Assembly (NCBI GenBank): GCA_950295325.1
Contig: OX485807.1
Location: 6,140,501 to 6,204,500 of the forward strand
Reading direction: 5' to 3'
Length of the DNA stretch: 64,000 nucleotides
Source of the DNA: Polytrichum commune
Taxonomy: Eukaryota > Streptophyta > Polytrichopsida > Polytrichales > Polytrichaceae
The notes under the pieces are model-generated. The model saw only the letters and a list, made by a program, of their open reading frames with translations. It did not search any database and was not told the origin of the DNA. Positions 13,929 to 26,559 of this stretch are shown in pieces. Made by a program: the position numbers and the translations under genes. The stretch's first letter is position 1. Every line of letters begins with the position of its first letter.

Positions 13929-14338
13929 GGCCGGCGGGACGATGAATCGCAGATCTGTCGTTCGCGAGATGGGATGAGAAAAGGGTAAGCAAAGCAAGCG
14001 AAGGCGAGGGGCGGGGAGAGGGGTACGAGTCGGAGAAGGAAGAAGGCGGGGGACCTAGAAAAAAGAGGCCACGGATGCGCTTTAGACGCGGCCTTTACTG
14101 ATCAGCACGTATGTAAAAGACTAAAAGAATCTTCCGGGCTTGCGTAAAAGAAATGCTCCTGTGTGTAAAAGATGGAGCCTCCGGCCGCCGAGTTTCCCCC
14201 CACGCCTGCATCTTCCTTCGCAGGGAGGCACCACCTGGGTACGTGGGCCTACGTTTCTTCCTCAACCTCTATGCACAAAGTCCCCCTTCATATTTTTGTA
14301 ACAAGTTATTGATAAGGTTTGATAGAGTGGTCTTCAAA
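13929..14338 (-). promoter_or_regulatory. GC-rich upstream region and leader of WRC paralogue 1
   Basis: On the coding strand it is pyrimidine-rich before the ATG (CCCCTCTCCCCGCCCCTC), like the other paralogue. An ACGTG core (TACGTGGG, plus strand) lies near 14240. It is bounded upstream by a MITE at 14339. No clear TATA box. Confidence 0.4.
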
Positions 14339-14757
14339 GGGCCGGTTCACATGGGGTCCCAACTCCCAAGTACGTTATAAGTTACCACGCATGTTTATGT
14401 TATGTTAGCACGTCCCAACATGGAGGTAAACTCCAAACTTTCGAGCCTTGAAGAAACCATTAAAATTTTGGTTACCTATCATTATAGTCGGATCTTGATC
14501 ATTTTATGTAAAAATATTCGCGGGACTGTGTGTTGAGAGTTGGGTCTGGTTTTCTGTTCAATCTAACTCTCAACACAAGTCTCACGCCCCACCTCCCAAA
14601 AAAATTGTTGCCATGTAGACATGCTTGTCATACTTGGGGACTTGGGACTTGGGACCCGTGTGGGAGTGGTAAGTCCCAACTTGGATGCTCTCAACAGTTG
14701 AGATTGAACATATTGATCTCAAGTGACTTGGGACTTGGGACTTGTGTGAACCGGCCC
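14339..14757 (+). mobile_element. GGGCC-ended MITE, family A copy 1
   Basis: 419 bp with ends GGGCCGGTTCACATGGGGTC and, reversed, GGGCCGGTTCACACAAGTCC. The interior contains GTTGAGAGTTGGGTCT and its inverse, shared with the element at 31678. No clean target duplication (AAA against GCA). It sits about 410 bp upstream of WRC paralogue 1. Confidence 0.7.
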
Positions 14758-14801
14758 GCAAATAGTTATTTTAAATTCTCCAACTAGCCCACTACTCCAA
14801 A

Positions 14802-15048
14802 GAGAGGGGATTGTCATGTACGAGCATACCTATCATTCAAATTTCATCCAACATGAAAGCCCTAAAATAGTATGCAACCCAAAGGTTTTTCTTTTAGTTG
14901 GTTTGACACTGGAATTAGCTTCAAAGACCCCAAATTAGTGTACTAAGTACTTGAGGTTATTTGAGACGAATCGGCAACAAACCTATAGGGGGTCAAATCT
15001 TAATGGTGGCAGGATGAGAGGTTAGCTTGTACACAACAATGCCCTCTC
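14802..15048 (+). repeat. GAGAGGG-ended repeat, copy 1
   Basis: 247 bp with ends GAGAGGGGATTGTCATGTAC and, reversed, GAGAGGGCATTGTTGTGTAC, so probably a MITE. Family words are GAGCATACC...CATTCA, TTATTTGAGACGAATCGGC and ACAAACCTATAG. The right end abuts an inverted TAAGGTAGA-family copy. Confidence 0.62.
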
Positions 15049-15343
15049 CCACTTCTCCTAGGATATGAAACATGCGTTTGATACGAGATGGTCAACAAAT
15101 CCAAATCAAGGCCATAGCCATTACCTTCTTCATCTCTAAAGTGAAGATTATCATGTTCGTTAAGTGGTCATAGAGGTCTCTTTATTGAACTATTGAACCT
15201 AGAACAATTATAATATTTTGAACACGCATTCCAATCTCTTGTAATCACAAGTTTTTTTAGTATCTACTCTTGGAGCCACACACATACTGCTCATATATAG
15301 GTGTACATTTAAGAAAAGTAATTGAATAAAGGTTGTCTACCTT
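15040..15343 (-). repeat. TAAGGTAGA-family MITE, inverted copy
   Basis: Reverse-complement copy of the dispersed repeat whose ends read roughly AAGGTAGA and TCTACCTT. Shared words include GTTTCATATCCTAGGAGAAG, TTCTAGGTTCAATAGT and CACTTAA. It pairs with the direct copy at 15470 to give a large palindrome. Confidence 0.65.
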
Positions 15344-15469
15344 TTGTGAGTCTCCCTTTCAACACCCTTGCTACCAAGAAAGTTTTAACTTAGGCCACAC
15401 TTTGCACTGCACTATGTAACTCACCTACACTGTTCAACATCAACCTATGACAATGAATGTTAGCCTAGT

Positions 15470-15865
15470 TATGGTAGTTCACCCTTTCTTAAGTAATATC
15501 CTTATCTGGTTACTTTTTTTATTACCATATCTATATTTGAGTGCTATCTGATTTGGTGTGGCTTCAAAGAACGAACATCAAAAACACACTTGTTTAAAAG
15601 AGATTATAAGATCTGAATACACCAACCATTCTAGGTTCAATAGTCAACGTAATTGGGGGAGAGGCTATATGATCATTTAATGAGCATGAGAATCTTCACA
15701 TATATTGACAATGAATGAGATATTCATATGAGCTCTAAATATTATGAGGAAAGCAACTATGGCCTTCATTTGGATTTGTTAATCATCCTATACTTTTATT
15801 GAATGTTTCATATCCTAGGAGAAGTGAGCTAGTTGAAAAAATAATCACATATAACCCATCTACCA
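15470..15865 (+). repeat. TAAGGTAGA-family MITE, direct copy
   Basis: Direct copy with the family words CATTCTAGGTTCAATAGTCA, ATTTAATGAGCATGAGAATC and CATATCCTAGGAGAAGTG, ending ACCCATCTACC. Non-coding. Confidence 0.7.
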
Positions 15866-16099
15866 TATCAATCTTTGTTATCGCATGGGCCACTTGATTT
15901 ATCATGAACGTAGGTTAATGTGGTTTGTATTATTCGAACATAAGAATTAGTTATTTCTATAGCAAGAGGATTTAGTAGTTTGTAACAAAAGAACGCATCA
16001 ATTTTAAGGAGTTGGATTAACAACATGTTAATTAATGTGCCACGTTGATATTCAAACTCTTTAAAATTGTCAATCATTATGTTATAGTTACAATTCAAT

Positions 16100-16340
16100 G
16101 AAGCCTTATGCCACAATAGTAATGAACGGGGAGAACCAACCAGTACATAGTTACAGATGAGCCGGTTGAGTTTGAGAAATAATTGGTTGAAGTTCAAAAC
16201 TTCACGATAATTACCGAGGAATCTAGAGAATATACCTCTAATCAATAAAGAAAAACAAAAGGATGTCACCATGTAACCGGCTAGACTTGTAAACACTAGG
16301 ATCTCGACTGATTATGCCCAAAAATCTCTCCAGACATTCC
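16100..16340 (-). repeat. Coding-like dispersed repeat, copy 1
   Basis: The minus strand reads FLGIISRDPSVYKSS and LHGDILLFFF, and shares long words (TTTCTCAAACTCAACCGG, CATCTGTAACTA) with copies at 24435 and 59872. Conservation of a reading frame suggests an old protein gene or transposon piece. Identity not recognised. Confidence 0.5.
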
Positions 16341-16539
16341 ACACAGTAGTAAGTAATTTTGTATGTTTTGATAACATGGATCCAAAGTAGCACACTATGT
16401 TGATGGATGATTCTTGCGGTCCACAATAATAATGGTTAGTGAGACCAAGTGCCACTAGAAATCAATGTGACCCACGATCATTATTCTGATATTCATTCTC
16501 CTTGGTTGATGATGAACAGTCTGGCCCCCACTAAATTAG

Positions 16540-16987
16540 AGAAAGAGGTTGAGAACTAGGAGAAATTGGGCCGAGTTCTTGTCATGGAGGCAATGGTCGG
16601 GGAAAACCGGCGGCTAGTTCATTATCAGCCGATGGATTTCCCCTCATGGCCGGTCCAAATTTCCAACCATCGGATGGCAATCCGACCGTAATTTCAATCC
16701 TCCGGCAATTAGCCGATGAACCAGAAAATGTCCCGGAAATGTAGCCGATTCTTCTTGTGAGTTACTGGATTTCAGTCGGAAGAAGTATTCAAATCTCAAA
16801 TACCGGCCAATACCCGGGAAATGATAACCGATACCCTCCGGGTCATGAGCGTGGGTATCTGAATGCAGGCAGGTATCGAGGGATGTAGGTCAGGGCTTCG
16901 AAGATGAACGGCAACTTGCTCCGCGGCGGCGCCTCCATCCTCCGCTGCTCCGCAGAGTGCTCCGCCTCTGTCTCCATTTTGTACTAA
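16540..16987 (+). other. GC-rich island with a short ATG frame
   Basis: A sharp GC-rich island in AT-rich DNA with repeated GCCGAT words. It ends in a 27-codon frame (16904-16987) beginning MNGNLLRGGASILRC. It resembles a 5' exon and leader of a lost or captured gene, but no downstream exon is evident. Confidence 0.28.
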
Positions 16988-17618
16988 GAAATTATTTCTA
17001 ATAACTTTTCATACATTTTTAAACAATTAGTGCCGATATGAATTCCATTTAATTGGATATTGGCCGATGAAAATATGAAAATATAGGCCATTGGCCGATT
17101 GATTTTACAAAAGACTGGCTCTTGCTGATGTAAATTGGAAAAAATCCGACCCTTCGTAGCAACTACCGGCAATTAGCCACTAAGGCTTCAAAAACTTCCC
17201 GAACTCTGCATTGAGGGCAAGCCCATTAGGCACGCTTCTTCACTCAACTCCACTTTACACGTGACATTTAAACTTGAGAGCTTGACCTCTTTTTGAAAGT
17301 TCCAATGTGTTGATGACGACAAGTTGGTGACTACAACATGCTCTCATTCAATTTTGACAAGCTCTCGGTTGAAATCCATTTGATATGTTTACAAGCATTC
17401 GCTTTTTTGAGTAACCGAAGCTACCGAATTAGCTTCATATAGATTGCAAGGAAACCAAGTCGCCTCTGCATCAACTAGTTTCAATGAAACATTCCAATAA
17501 TAGGTGGCAAAATATGAATCAAATATCAGCAATAAAAAGGAACCAAGCATTGTAGTTTAGAGTCTAGACCTTAGTTAGATCTTCGGGATTGCGACTTATA
17601 TGAAAAGGAAGCACAATT

Positions 17619-18039
17619 CACGGGGAGGTCATTCCATTGTCAAGTTGAACACCACGTGTGAATAAAGTTTGCTACCCCTATATTACATGCCATAGATAAT
17701 TTTAAATTTTATGATATTTTTTCTACATATACATAACCATTGATATTATCTTTTTTTATTTTTTTGAAATTCTTAGTCATCTTAATTTTTTTCTAGTAAT
17801 TTTTTTAGTTCAATTCTGCATCATTTTAGTTAGGAACAATATGTTTTATAAGAGTAAAAAATCATCAAATTTAATTACTTTTTTCTACTATGTAATAGGT
17901 ACCGTGTATATCTACTCATAAAAAAGATTGATAAAAATTTGACCCATTTTGGTGATGCTTTATGTAAAAAGTAGGATTTTTTACATGTAAAGTGTTCGCA
18001 CGTGGTTGTTCAACTTTACAATGGAGTGACCTCCCTGTG
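17619..18039 (+). mobile_element. hAT-like MITE, copy A
   Basis: 421 bp with terminal inverted repeats CACGGGGAGGTCATTCCATT and, reversed, CACAGGGAGGTCACTCC, reaching about 45 bases per arm. Flanks GCACAATT and GAACAATT agree at 7 of 8 bases, fitting an 8-bp hAT target duplication. The interior is AT-rich and non-coding. It is the same family as the element at 28722 in the opposite orientation. Confidence 0.8.
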
Positions 18040-18815
18040 GAACAATTGTATCTTAGTACTATGAAGTGCAATAGAATGTCAAATGAGTTGCGTGCTATGT
18101 AAATTAATGCAAAAGGAATCGTTTCTAAGTAAAATGAAACTTGTAAGTTTGGCCAACTCTAGTGACCTCGAGGGTCACTTTGTCTTGTAGGGGGTATTGT
18201 TGTCAAATGTGCTTACAAGACCATTATTTTATTTCATTATGTTTAATAGGAGACTGCACACATTTGCTTCTCAAAGCTTTCCTAAGCAATCTCCATCTAA
18301 CCTAATGTACTCATGTCTTAACTTGACATTTGTCTGAGATTCAAGTCTTCTTGTGGAAGATCACCTTCAATGCTCATCTTTTTTAGGTACTTGCAAATGT
18401 GTGCGGAGGAGATAGCAAAAACCCAATATCAATCAAAAGTTCATGGGAATTTGCTATGAATTTTTAAACACGATATTTTCCTATCCATTGGTTGGCCATG
18501 CAAGCATCCCCATCAAAAGCCTCTTATGTTGCTTTCAATCCCTATCACTCCTATGTTGAACCACATGTTGAGTATTTTGGGCTCTCATGCACCTTAGATA
18601 AACCATCTGGAAAACTTGTGCATTGGTGGGAGCATCCACTTGATTCAAATCATGGTACAAACCTTACATGAAATTAGTTGCATGACATGGCTATTCAGGT
18701 CACACTCCAAGTTGAATATGATTTTGGAAGGTGAGCAATTACTTGATGATGTTGACCACCACAACTCAACTCAATCTATGAAGTACATATTAATTCCACT
18801 GTCAAAGGTGTAGGA

Positions 18816-19247
18816 TTAAGATACACCTACGACACTTCTTGGAGGAATTGTTAAATCATATCATACATCATTCAAGTATCCAAGGGCTTAACCCCTAACT
18901 CCCCAAGAAACCCATTTTGGGTTGAAGGAGAATTTCTTCCCTACATTAACCCCGCCTCATTGATTCATCCGCAATTAAGATAACTATAATCATCAAGCCA
19001 ACATGAACATTTACCCATAGACACATGAGCCTTGCAATTTGGATACATCTACGACACTTCTTGGAGGACTTATTGAATTGTACATCATTCAAGCCCCCCT
19101 AACTTCCCAAGCAACCCAATTTGGGTTGATGGATGATTTCTTCCCCACATCAACCCCACCTAACTCATTCATCCACAATCAAATTAACTATAATCACCAA
19201 ACCCACATGGATACTTACCCATAGACACATGAGCCTTGCAATTTGGA
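18816..19247 (+). repeat. 222-bp tandem duplication
   Basis: Two units (from 18816 and from 19038) share ACGACACTTCTTGGAGGA, ATTTGGGTTGA, TTCTTCCC and ACCCATAGACACATGAGCCT. Non-coding. Confidence 0.75.
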
Positions 19248-19899
19248 GATGATTAGAACGTGGAAAGCAATGCCAAAGTGGGAAGTGGTCATGTTTTGTT
19301 GTGTTGGGAGCTCATGTGAGAGGGTGTTGACACCAATCAATGATTGCCATTGCAACACAAACTTTGCAAGAACATTGATGATGTTTATTTTGGTAAAAGT
19401 GAAATAGAATTTGATGTCATGTGAAAACAACCTTTGTGCTCATATTGACTGTTTGGTTTAGCATTTGGACATCTGTCTAAGTTTTAGAGAATTTTTTACA
19501 TATATGTGAACTAGAAACATGGGATAGTGTACATACCCCATATGCAAGGGGGGTAGCCCATTGTGTTTCCACATATTGTAGATTAAGATAAGATTTCATA
19601 GAAACTTGTTGTGTATGTTTTAAGCTATAACAAGTGACCGATGGAATTGGCACCAAGGCAACTATTTATATAGATATATTTGACAAACACAAGCATGAAT
19701 CATTACCTACTTTTGAATGAAAGTGCACTCCATTACCTTCACAAAAGAACACGCTACTTATCTTGTTGTGAAATTTAATATCATCACAATATTAGTAGGC
19801 TCTCATATCTCAACCGCTCCTCCATATGAACGCACGTTCGGAAAGTTGACCCAAACCAGAACGTATGGTTGAACCGTTTCAAGGAATGCACCATAAGGT

Positions 19900-20165
19900 G
19901 CTTTCTTGTTCGATTTCTTATATTTGGAACCCTAAACTAATATTCCACATGGATTCTGAGTGGGGTTCAAGCAATGGTATAGTGCCACATGGCAACATCT
20001 CAAAAGAACAATCATATTTCAACAGCCTCAACATAAAGCACTCTATCGTTGTACCTAGTGTAAGCTGCTCATTAAATTCTCTGTCTATTTCGCCATTCAC
20101 ACATGGACTTCGGAAAGAAAAAGCAATGAAACCTTGGCGGGGAATTGGTAAAGTAAGCCTATGAC
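19900..20165 (-). pseudogene. Possible glutamate-receptor-like fragment (speculative)
   Basis: The minus strand reads LTLPIPRQGFIAFSF, then TTIECFMLRLLKYDCSFEML within one open stretch. Plant GLR proteins have LxIGVPxxxGF...GxxIDVFxAxxxxLPYxxxxxF at the ligand-binding start. Only a few anchor residues agree and flanking GLR motifs are absent. Confidence 0.22.
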
Positions 20166-23100
20166 AATCTACCTACAGGCCTCAGTGTATAGCTTAGTGC
20201 TACCTTACTATTTTTACATGGTATCATGCGCACAGGTTAAACTGCAAATTGGATGGTCTTCAATTTCCATCTCCTATAAATAACATCATTAACTATAGTA
20301 GTACAAAATAGTGTGTACTAGGGTACTGCTATCCAACTTAGCCTCGGATTGGGATAGGTGGTTTCATTACACTGATAATGTACAATTAGGTTTGCCCACA
20401 CTAATTCATCGACATTCCACACTATTTTGAACATTTCTTGCCTAACTGCGTGCCACTCAAATGTAGGTCTTCAAATTATTGCTATGTTGAAAGTGGGCAC
20501 ATCTACCTTATGTCTACTTTAAATTTCCAGATGTAGGTAGCGAACCTTGTATGGCACTAACTTATGATGGATAAATTTTCACATGTTGGCATTCCCAAGC
20601 AAAAGGGACATTAGATGCTATGTGCAACTAGGTTGCCTTTGTGAACATGTGGCTTTTTACTCATGCAAATTATCTTGGGTCAAAATTAGGTCACCAACTG
20701 GAGGGTTGGGTTTGGTGTAATTCATACATGACCGATCCTTGGAAATCATGTTTCTCCTTGACCAGTCATTTTGGGCAAAAACCTATTTGTATATTGATTG
20801 ATTGAAGGGGACCGGTGCCATTTGAGGGTCATAACCAATGTTGCATTGGTATACAAGTGAATACAATAATGGTATCAAAGAACCTGCCCATTATCAATTT
20901 GCAATACTAGTCAAACATTGATATTGGGTGGATATGTCAAGGTGAGAGATTTTTTGTATATTCAAGTTATTATATGGGTCTATCCCCTTCTAACCATATT
21001 GGTGTTACAGTGTTTTCACCTACGTATGAAGGTTTTTGCATGGTATACATACTTGAATGGTATCAATATACAAATATCATCAAATATCCATACCCTAATG
21101 ATATCAAAAAAAGGATTATACCGTTTCAACACTAAGTCATAACTAAAATAAAATAAAACAAAACAAAATAAAATTGATTTTAAAATCCATGAAGTCAAAA
21201 GGCTTATGGGACTAGAAGTTCATCAAGATGGTGTCAAAGAGCTGATTCCCAAGAGTGCAATGGTCTTTATAAGATATAGGCTAATGTAAACTTGATGGTC
21301 CAATTGGAAGAAAGACTTGATACTACCTAACAGTGTACTATGAGTTAGCAAAGGAAACCAATAAAATTGTATATTGTGGGCCACACTATATTGCATCAAA
21401 GAGTAAGTCACACTATAAATGTGCCCACAAAATTTACCATAAATCAATGTAGCTTAAGTGCCTATAATTCCATGTGAAACTCTCCATATGCAACCAATAG
21501 TATATGGTAGGATGTTAAAATAATGCACTTTCTCATCATGTGTATTCCCTCAACTTTCTCAAAAATCTCCCTCCCCCCCCCCCCCATATCTTTGCACCAC
21601 AAGAAAAAGTTGGGAGCACCAATGCTTTGGATAGACGTGATATGGGTGTCCAACATTTCAATTCCATCATCATTTTTTTATCCTCAAGTTGGCCATCAAA
21701 GCTTTTATACATGCAATTCATCGCCTTTCAAGTCTTCATGGCTTAGAGTAGCCATGAAAGTAGAAGTCAACTCCAAGGTATTTATTTTCATGAATTGTCT
21801 CTATTTGGTCATGACCTACGTAAATTCCATCCTGCTTTAGTTTCATTTTGTTTTGGCCGAAGATCAACGATGTAAACCACTACATCTTCATTAGAAAAGA
21901 ATGCAAAATTTTGACATGCCCCAAATTATGCATTCCTTTCTATCGAATATGCAGTGGTTCACAACATTGGTCAGGCTTGGGGTTCCTAGCGTCTTCGTAA
22001 ACTCATCCATCGTGGATGAAGGGATTCCAATAAAAATAATCCATTACAAGATTAATGGCCGATTCATTCCAATTCAACATCATTAGACTAATTCGGAGCC
22101 TCTAATTCTATTTTCAAAGTTAATTAACCTACAAATAGCCATCATGAATCCCTAGCCCCTCAATCTTTAGCCCTAATATCTATGGACATCACACATGTAG
22201 AAATACCAGTTGTAAATGTGAAACATCAACCTTGATATATGTGTAACACCCTAGATTGGAAGATTGACTGAATGCACCTTTGTACACATACAGACACCAT
22301 GTTCTAACCCTAAAAAGGAAGGAACGCAAATGGCCATCACCACAATTACTCCACAATTAAACTTGGGTTATACCTTAAATATTGTATTTAGTGTCACTTG
22401 TTATTTGGAATTACGCAACTCAATATCTATTTGTTTTACATATCATATTTTACCAACAAGTGTTAAATTGGTTGTTTGGACGTTATAGAACATTGACATC
22501 TTTACTTGGTAAAAAAACACATCAACGGTATAACGCTATAGCACTGGGTAGTTACTCCAAATAGTAAGTAATACTAAATATCCTATTTAGTGTGATCTTG
22601 GCAAACTGGATATCTGCGATTACCACAAAATCTCATATGGGGGATCCAAGATGCTTTGATTGACTATGATGGAAATATTGGCTGAAGACATTAAATGAAT
22701 ATTACGAGGCTCCATATTGCTACTAAGAAAAGAAAAAGAGAAAGAAAATCAACATAAGGCGATCCAACATGAACTGAGCCTTAAGAGTTGGTCCTACCTT
22801 GCTCAAGAGTCCCTTTGGTGCAGAGTGGAGTTTATTGCCTATATTGCAATAGGTGGACTCTTTGCTACTATTAGCATGGTGCACTTAATTGGTCTGACTC
22901 TAATTAGTGTGTTCAGGAGACGGTTGTTAGGGGAAGCAATCCAATAGTCACTCAAATGATAGGGGTCATGTTCTTGGAGTTGTGTGTTAACTTAATCTCC
23001 ATGTGGGGACCCAACTCTTGAGGGCCTCCTTGGTGATTAAGTTTTCTTTCTCTTGCAATTATTTCTTTCAATCTTGAAACATTATTCAACATGTTCCCAC

Positions 23101-23421
23101 ATCTTTGTGACCAAGCACTACAAGAATTGCAGTTCCTTACTACTAGTGCTTTTGCACTAGATGATTTCATACTCTATTGCAACAATAAATTTCTTGTCCA
23201 TGTGTAAAGATTTGAACCCTTCTAGAGGACGAGAATAAGGAACCGTGTTTCCCATAGCGAAGAATACGAAGGGGACCGTGCTAGCATATAGTGGGACATG
23301 TGTTTGGGGGGGGGGGGGGGGGGGAACCAAATTCAATGTTGAAACTAGTACAACTTGCCCATGAAGCCATGCCATTTGTGCGAAACATCGTGCTTGCAAA
23401 CTTTATAAAATAGAACACCCA
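20166..23421. other. No gene recognised
   Basis: AT-rich unique-looking DNA with short low-complexity tracts: A-rich at 21140-21175, a C run near 21575 and a G run near 23306. No TIR pair or protein could be assigned. Confidence 0.4.
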
Positions 23422-23780
23422 TAAGGTAGACGTGCCTAAATTGAACACAATAACAATATGGACACCTTTATTTGAGTGGTATGCGGTTGGATGTGGATCT
23501 AAGAATTTCCACCCAAAAATATATGTATTCAAAAGAGATTGGACTATGTGTTCAAAACATGCTCACCATTCTAAGCTCAATAACCAACATGATTGGCAGA
23601 GCTTAAATGACCACTTAATGAGCATGAGAATCTTCACTTTGATAATGTCTAAGACAATATAAGCTCTAAAGATTATGAGGCAAATGGCTACATGGATAAT
23701 TTGGATTTGCTAATCATGTCACACTAATTGTGTGTCTCAAATCCTATGAGAAGTGGGTGCAGAGAGAAAAATGTCCATCT
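23422..23780 (+). repeat. TAAGGTAGA-family MITE
   Basis: Begins TAAGGTAGACGTGCC and continues through TTTGAGTGGTATG, CATTCTAAGCTCAATA and TTAATGAGCATGAGAATC. Its right end is cut by the GGGCC-type MITE at 23783. Confidence 0.7.
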
Positions 23781-23782
23781 AA

Positions 23783-24416
23783 GGGCCGGTTTAGTCTTTG
23801 GTGAAGAAGTGCACCAATCAAGAATTTTAGGTGAATGGAGCAATATGATTGGCTAAGATATGGGTTCTTCACCAACCAAGGTTTACACTACGGCCAAGAC
23901 TTTCTCCAGTGGATAAAGTCAATCATGAATTAAATACTGACATGGTTGCCAACATAGCAATACTTTCTGCTAGGGGAGTTCTTCGGAAGTCAAGTTTGTT
24001 GGGCAACCTCAAGCCTCAGACAAGAAACTTGGCCTCTGGAGAATTCCACTTGAGGCATTTCTTTAGGGGATTGTTAAATTGACCACAAAGACACATCACG
24101 TGATCACATGACCTCTCAAAATTAACATCCTCATCGCACACTTGAAGAGGAGCAAGGTATTAGCTTTTGCTTCCTAGTTCTTTACATTTCAACTGACAAC
24201 TCGAGTTGTTCAGATTTTGATAGGTCATGTGACCGCGCGACACGTCTTTGTGGTCGTTGTAACTAGTGTGTCATCGATTTAACAATCCCCCTCTTTCTCT
24301 TTTAATTCTCTTTTCCCATCTTGTCCTCCATACCAATCGTGGCCTCAAATAACCTTGTCATGAACTGAAATTCTTGATCGACTGGTGCACTTCTTCACCG
24401 TAGTCTAAACCCACCC
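23783..24416. mobile_element. MITE with nested inverted repeat
   Basis: 634 bp. The outer ends GGGCCGGTTTAGTCTTTGGT and, reversed, GGGTGGGTTTAGACTACGGT continue into a shared GTGAAGAAGTGCACCA block. A second inverted repeat lies inside (about 24068-24115 against 24225-24290, starting GATTGTTAAAT and including CACAAAGAC and CACATGACCT). It was inserted at the right end of a TAAGGTAGA-family copy; left flank TAA. Confidence 0.7.
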
Positions 24417-24434
24417 TTGAGGCATGTCTACCAA

Positions 24435-24655
24435 TGCCCGGAAAAGTTTTGGGCACAGTCGGTCAAGATCCTAGTGATTCCTAATCCAGCCCGTTACATG
24501 TGAACATCTTCCAGTTTCACTTCATTCATTTGAAGCATATTCCATAGATTCCTCTAAAACAAACAGTAATTCTCATGCAGTCTCCAACTTCAACCAGTTA
24601 TTTCTTAAACTCAACCGGTTCATCTGTAACTAACCGCCGGTTCTTCCCGGACATA
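24435..24655 (+). repeat. Coding-like dispersed repeat, copy 2
   Basis: Collinear with 59872-60105 (CAAGATCCTAGTG, TTATTTCTTAAACTCAACCG, TTCATCTGTAACTA). The frame reads LGTVGQDPS and HVNIFQF before stops. Confidence 0.5.
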
Positions 24656-24959
24656 GATGTCTGCCCTCCATGGTTGAACAATCTTTTGCTGTTACCCCCC
24701 CCCCCAAAAAAAAAAGGAAAAAAAAACTATTTAAATTGTTTTTTTCAAAATTAAAAAAACGACAATTAGACCTGACATTGATGTGCATTGTGTACACGAG
24801 GCCATTGAAACTTTCTCTCCCACGAGGAAGGGGGTCTGTTCTCTGATTGCTGTTGTCAATGATCATGGTCAGTGATCGGATTGACCTCACTCATAGCCAC
24901 ACTTTCGTTAATGAGTTTCTAATTTACATATGCACTTAGATTACAGTACAACTTCATGG

Positions 24960-25190
24960 GAGAGGTGGAATTATCATGTACAAGTGTACCTCTTGTTCAT
25001 CCACCGTAAAAACTTAAAAAAATAAAATCTCAAAGTATTATTCAGCTCGGATTTTACTATGTTTAGTTTATTTGATATTGGAATCAGTTCTAAAGATCCG
25101 GAATTAGTCTAGTCCAAGTTATTTGAGACGGATCGGCCACAAACTTGTAGAGGTCAAGTTCTTATGTTGATGTAGAGGGTATTATTCTAT
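24960..25190 (+). repeat. GAGAGGG-ended repeat, copy 2
   Basis: Starts GAGAGGTGGAATTATCATGT and keeps TTATTTGAGACGGATCGGCC and ACAAACTTGTAGAGGTCAAG. The right end is diverged. Confidence 0.58.
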
Positions 25191-25699
25191 ACAAGTTTTT
25201 ACGTAGACGTCATTGTAGGCTCGAAAGTCAACACGCTTGGAGGGCTTATGTGATTGTGTGAAGAAATGGATGATTAAATTCACTTTTGACTTTGATTCCT
25301 TTGCATCTCTACTCTGATTTTGAAACTTGAAATGACAAGTGTAGACAATTTATGTATAACCGTACTTGCCTTCTCATTGATTGGTCATAGCGTTTTGTCA
25401 TTCACATTTGCTAACCAAATTAGGTAATGCCCAATCCGATCCCATGGCCAAAATTGTGTGTCGAGTTGGAAGTGCCCCCAACAAAGCCACGTACCATCTA
25501 TCTATATATAAAAGCATATACCAAGAGCAAGGATGTTGTTGCAATGCAATAACTAATGTGATCGAAGTTGTTGCATATGCAAAATTTGAACCTATGAAGA
25601 GGTCTAGTGATAGATTCTTCATGTGGGGCCCATGGTGATCCATTGGTAGCATGTAACACTATTGCCTCCTTTTGAGTGGGTTTTAATTTTAAGGTATCC

Positions 25700-25990
25700 A
25701 TGCCCACTCATGCTACTTATCTTAATTGAACACCTATATTTAGAAAATGTGTTCATAGTTGTGAAACTAAGAACCAACACCAAGAACAAATGTGTTTTTA
25801 AAGAGTTTGGGACTATGTGCTCATAATTTGTTAATCATTCTAGGGTCAATAGTCAACGTAATTGTTGGAGGCATCTGTGATTATTCAAGAGGAATGAAAA
25901 TCTTCACTTTGATAATGAAATAAGAGTTTCATATGAAGATTTTCACATTTATAAGGAGATGTATTTGATCTAAAGAGTGTTAGACATCAT
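25700..25990 (+). repeat. TAAGGTAGA-family MITE, decayed
   Basis: Diverged copy that keeps ACACCTATATTTAG, TCATTCTAGGGTCAATAGTC and AATCTTCACTTTGATAATGA. Both ends are worn. Confidence 0.5.
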
Positions 25991-26559
25991 TTTCTAGCTC
26001 CACCGCATTGGCACAGTCTAATGCATGTATGGAAGCCATTGCAACCCTTTGAGATATGAATGTGTTTTGTTATTCATTTTCATCGATCTTACAATGTAAA
26101 CAACAATGTTGCAATCAATATTTTGTGGCATTGTGGTCGATTTTGGCCATTGCTTGATTCAACAATCTTCAAATCGGTTCAAGGTGGATTTTGATGGAGC
26201 AATGGGCTCCCACCACTCAATCTTGAATGCAAGTGAGGTGGGTGTGGCAAGCTTGGCCAGTTGCTGCCAAGTCTTCTAGAGCCACCTCAACATGTTTGGC
26301 AGCTCAACTGGATTTGGTCAGTGATATTCAAACCCTAGAGATTAGATTCAATTAGATTGAGAATGGAGACTGCTAGAACAAATTGTCTATTGCATAGACA
26401 ATTCAAAACTTTAAAAAAAATCCAAAGCACAAATGATGAATCATAAATGTACTGATGTACTTCTCAACATATCATATATTGTAGGAATATGATATTGTGT
26501 ATGTCAAAATGTATTTAATGTTGAAGACACGATGATTCTTGAGTATTGTTTAGAAATGA

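Noticed and set aside
20860-20890. TGGTATCAAAGAACC, resembling a tRNA-iMet primer-binding site
   Set aside because: No LTR end (CA) before it, no polypurine tract, no second LTR and no retrotransposon proteins nearby.
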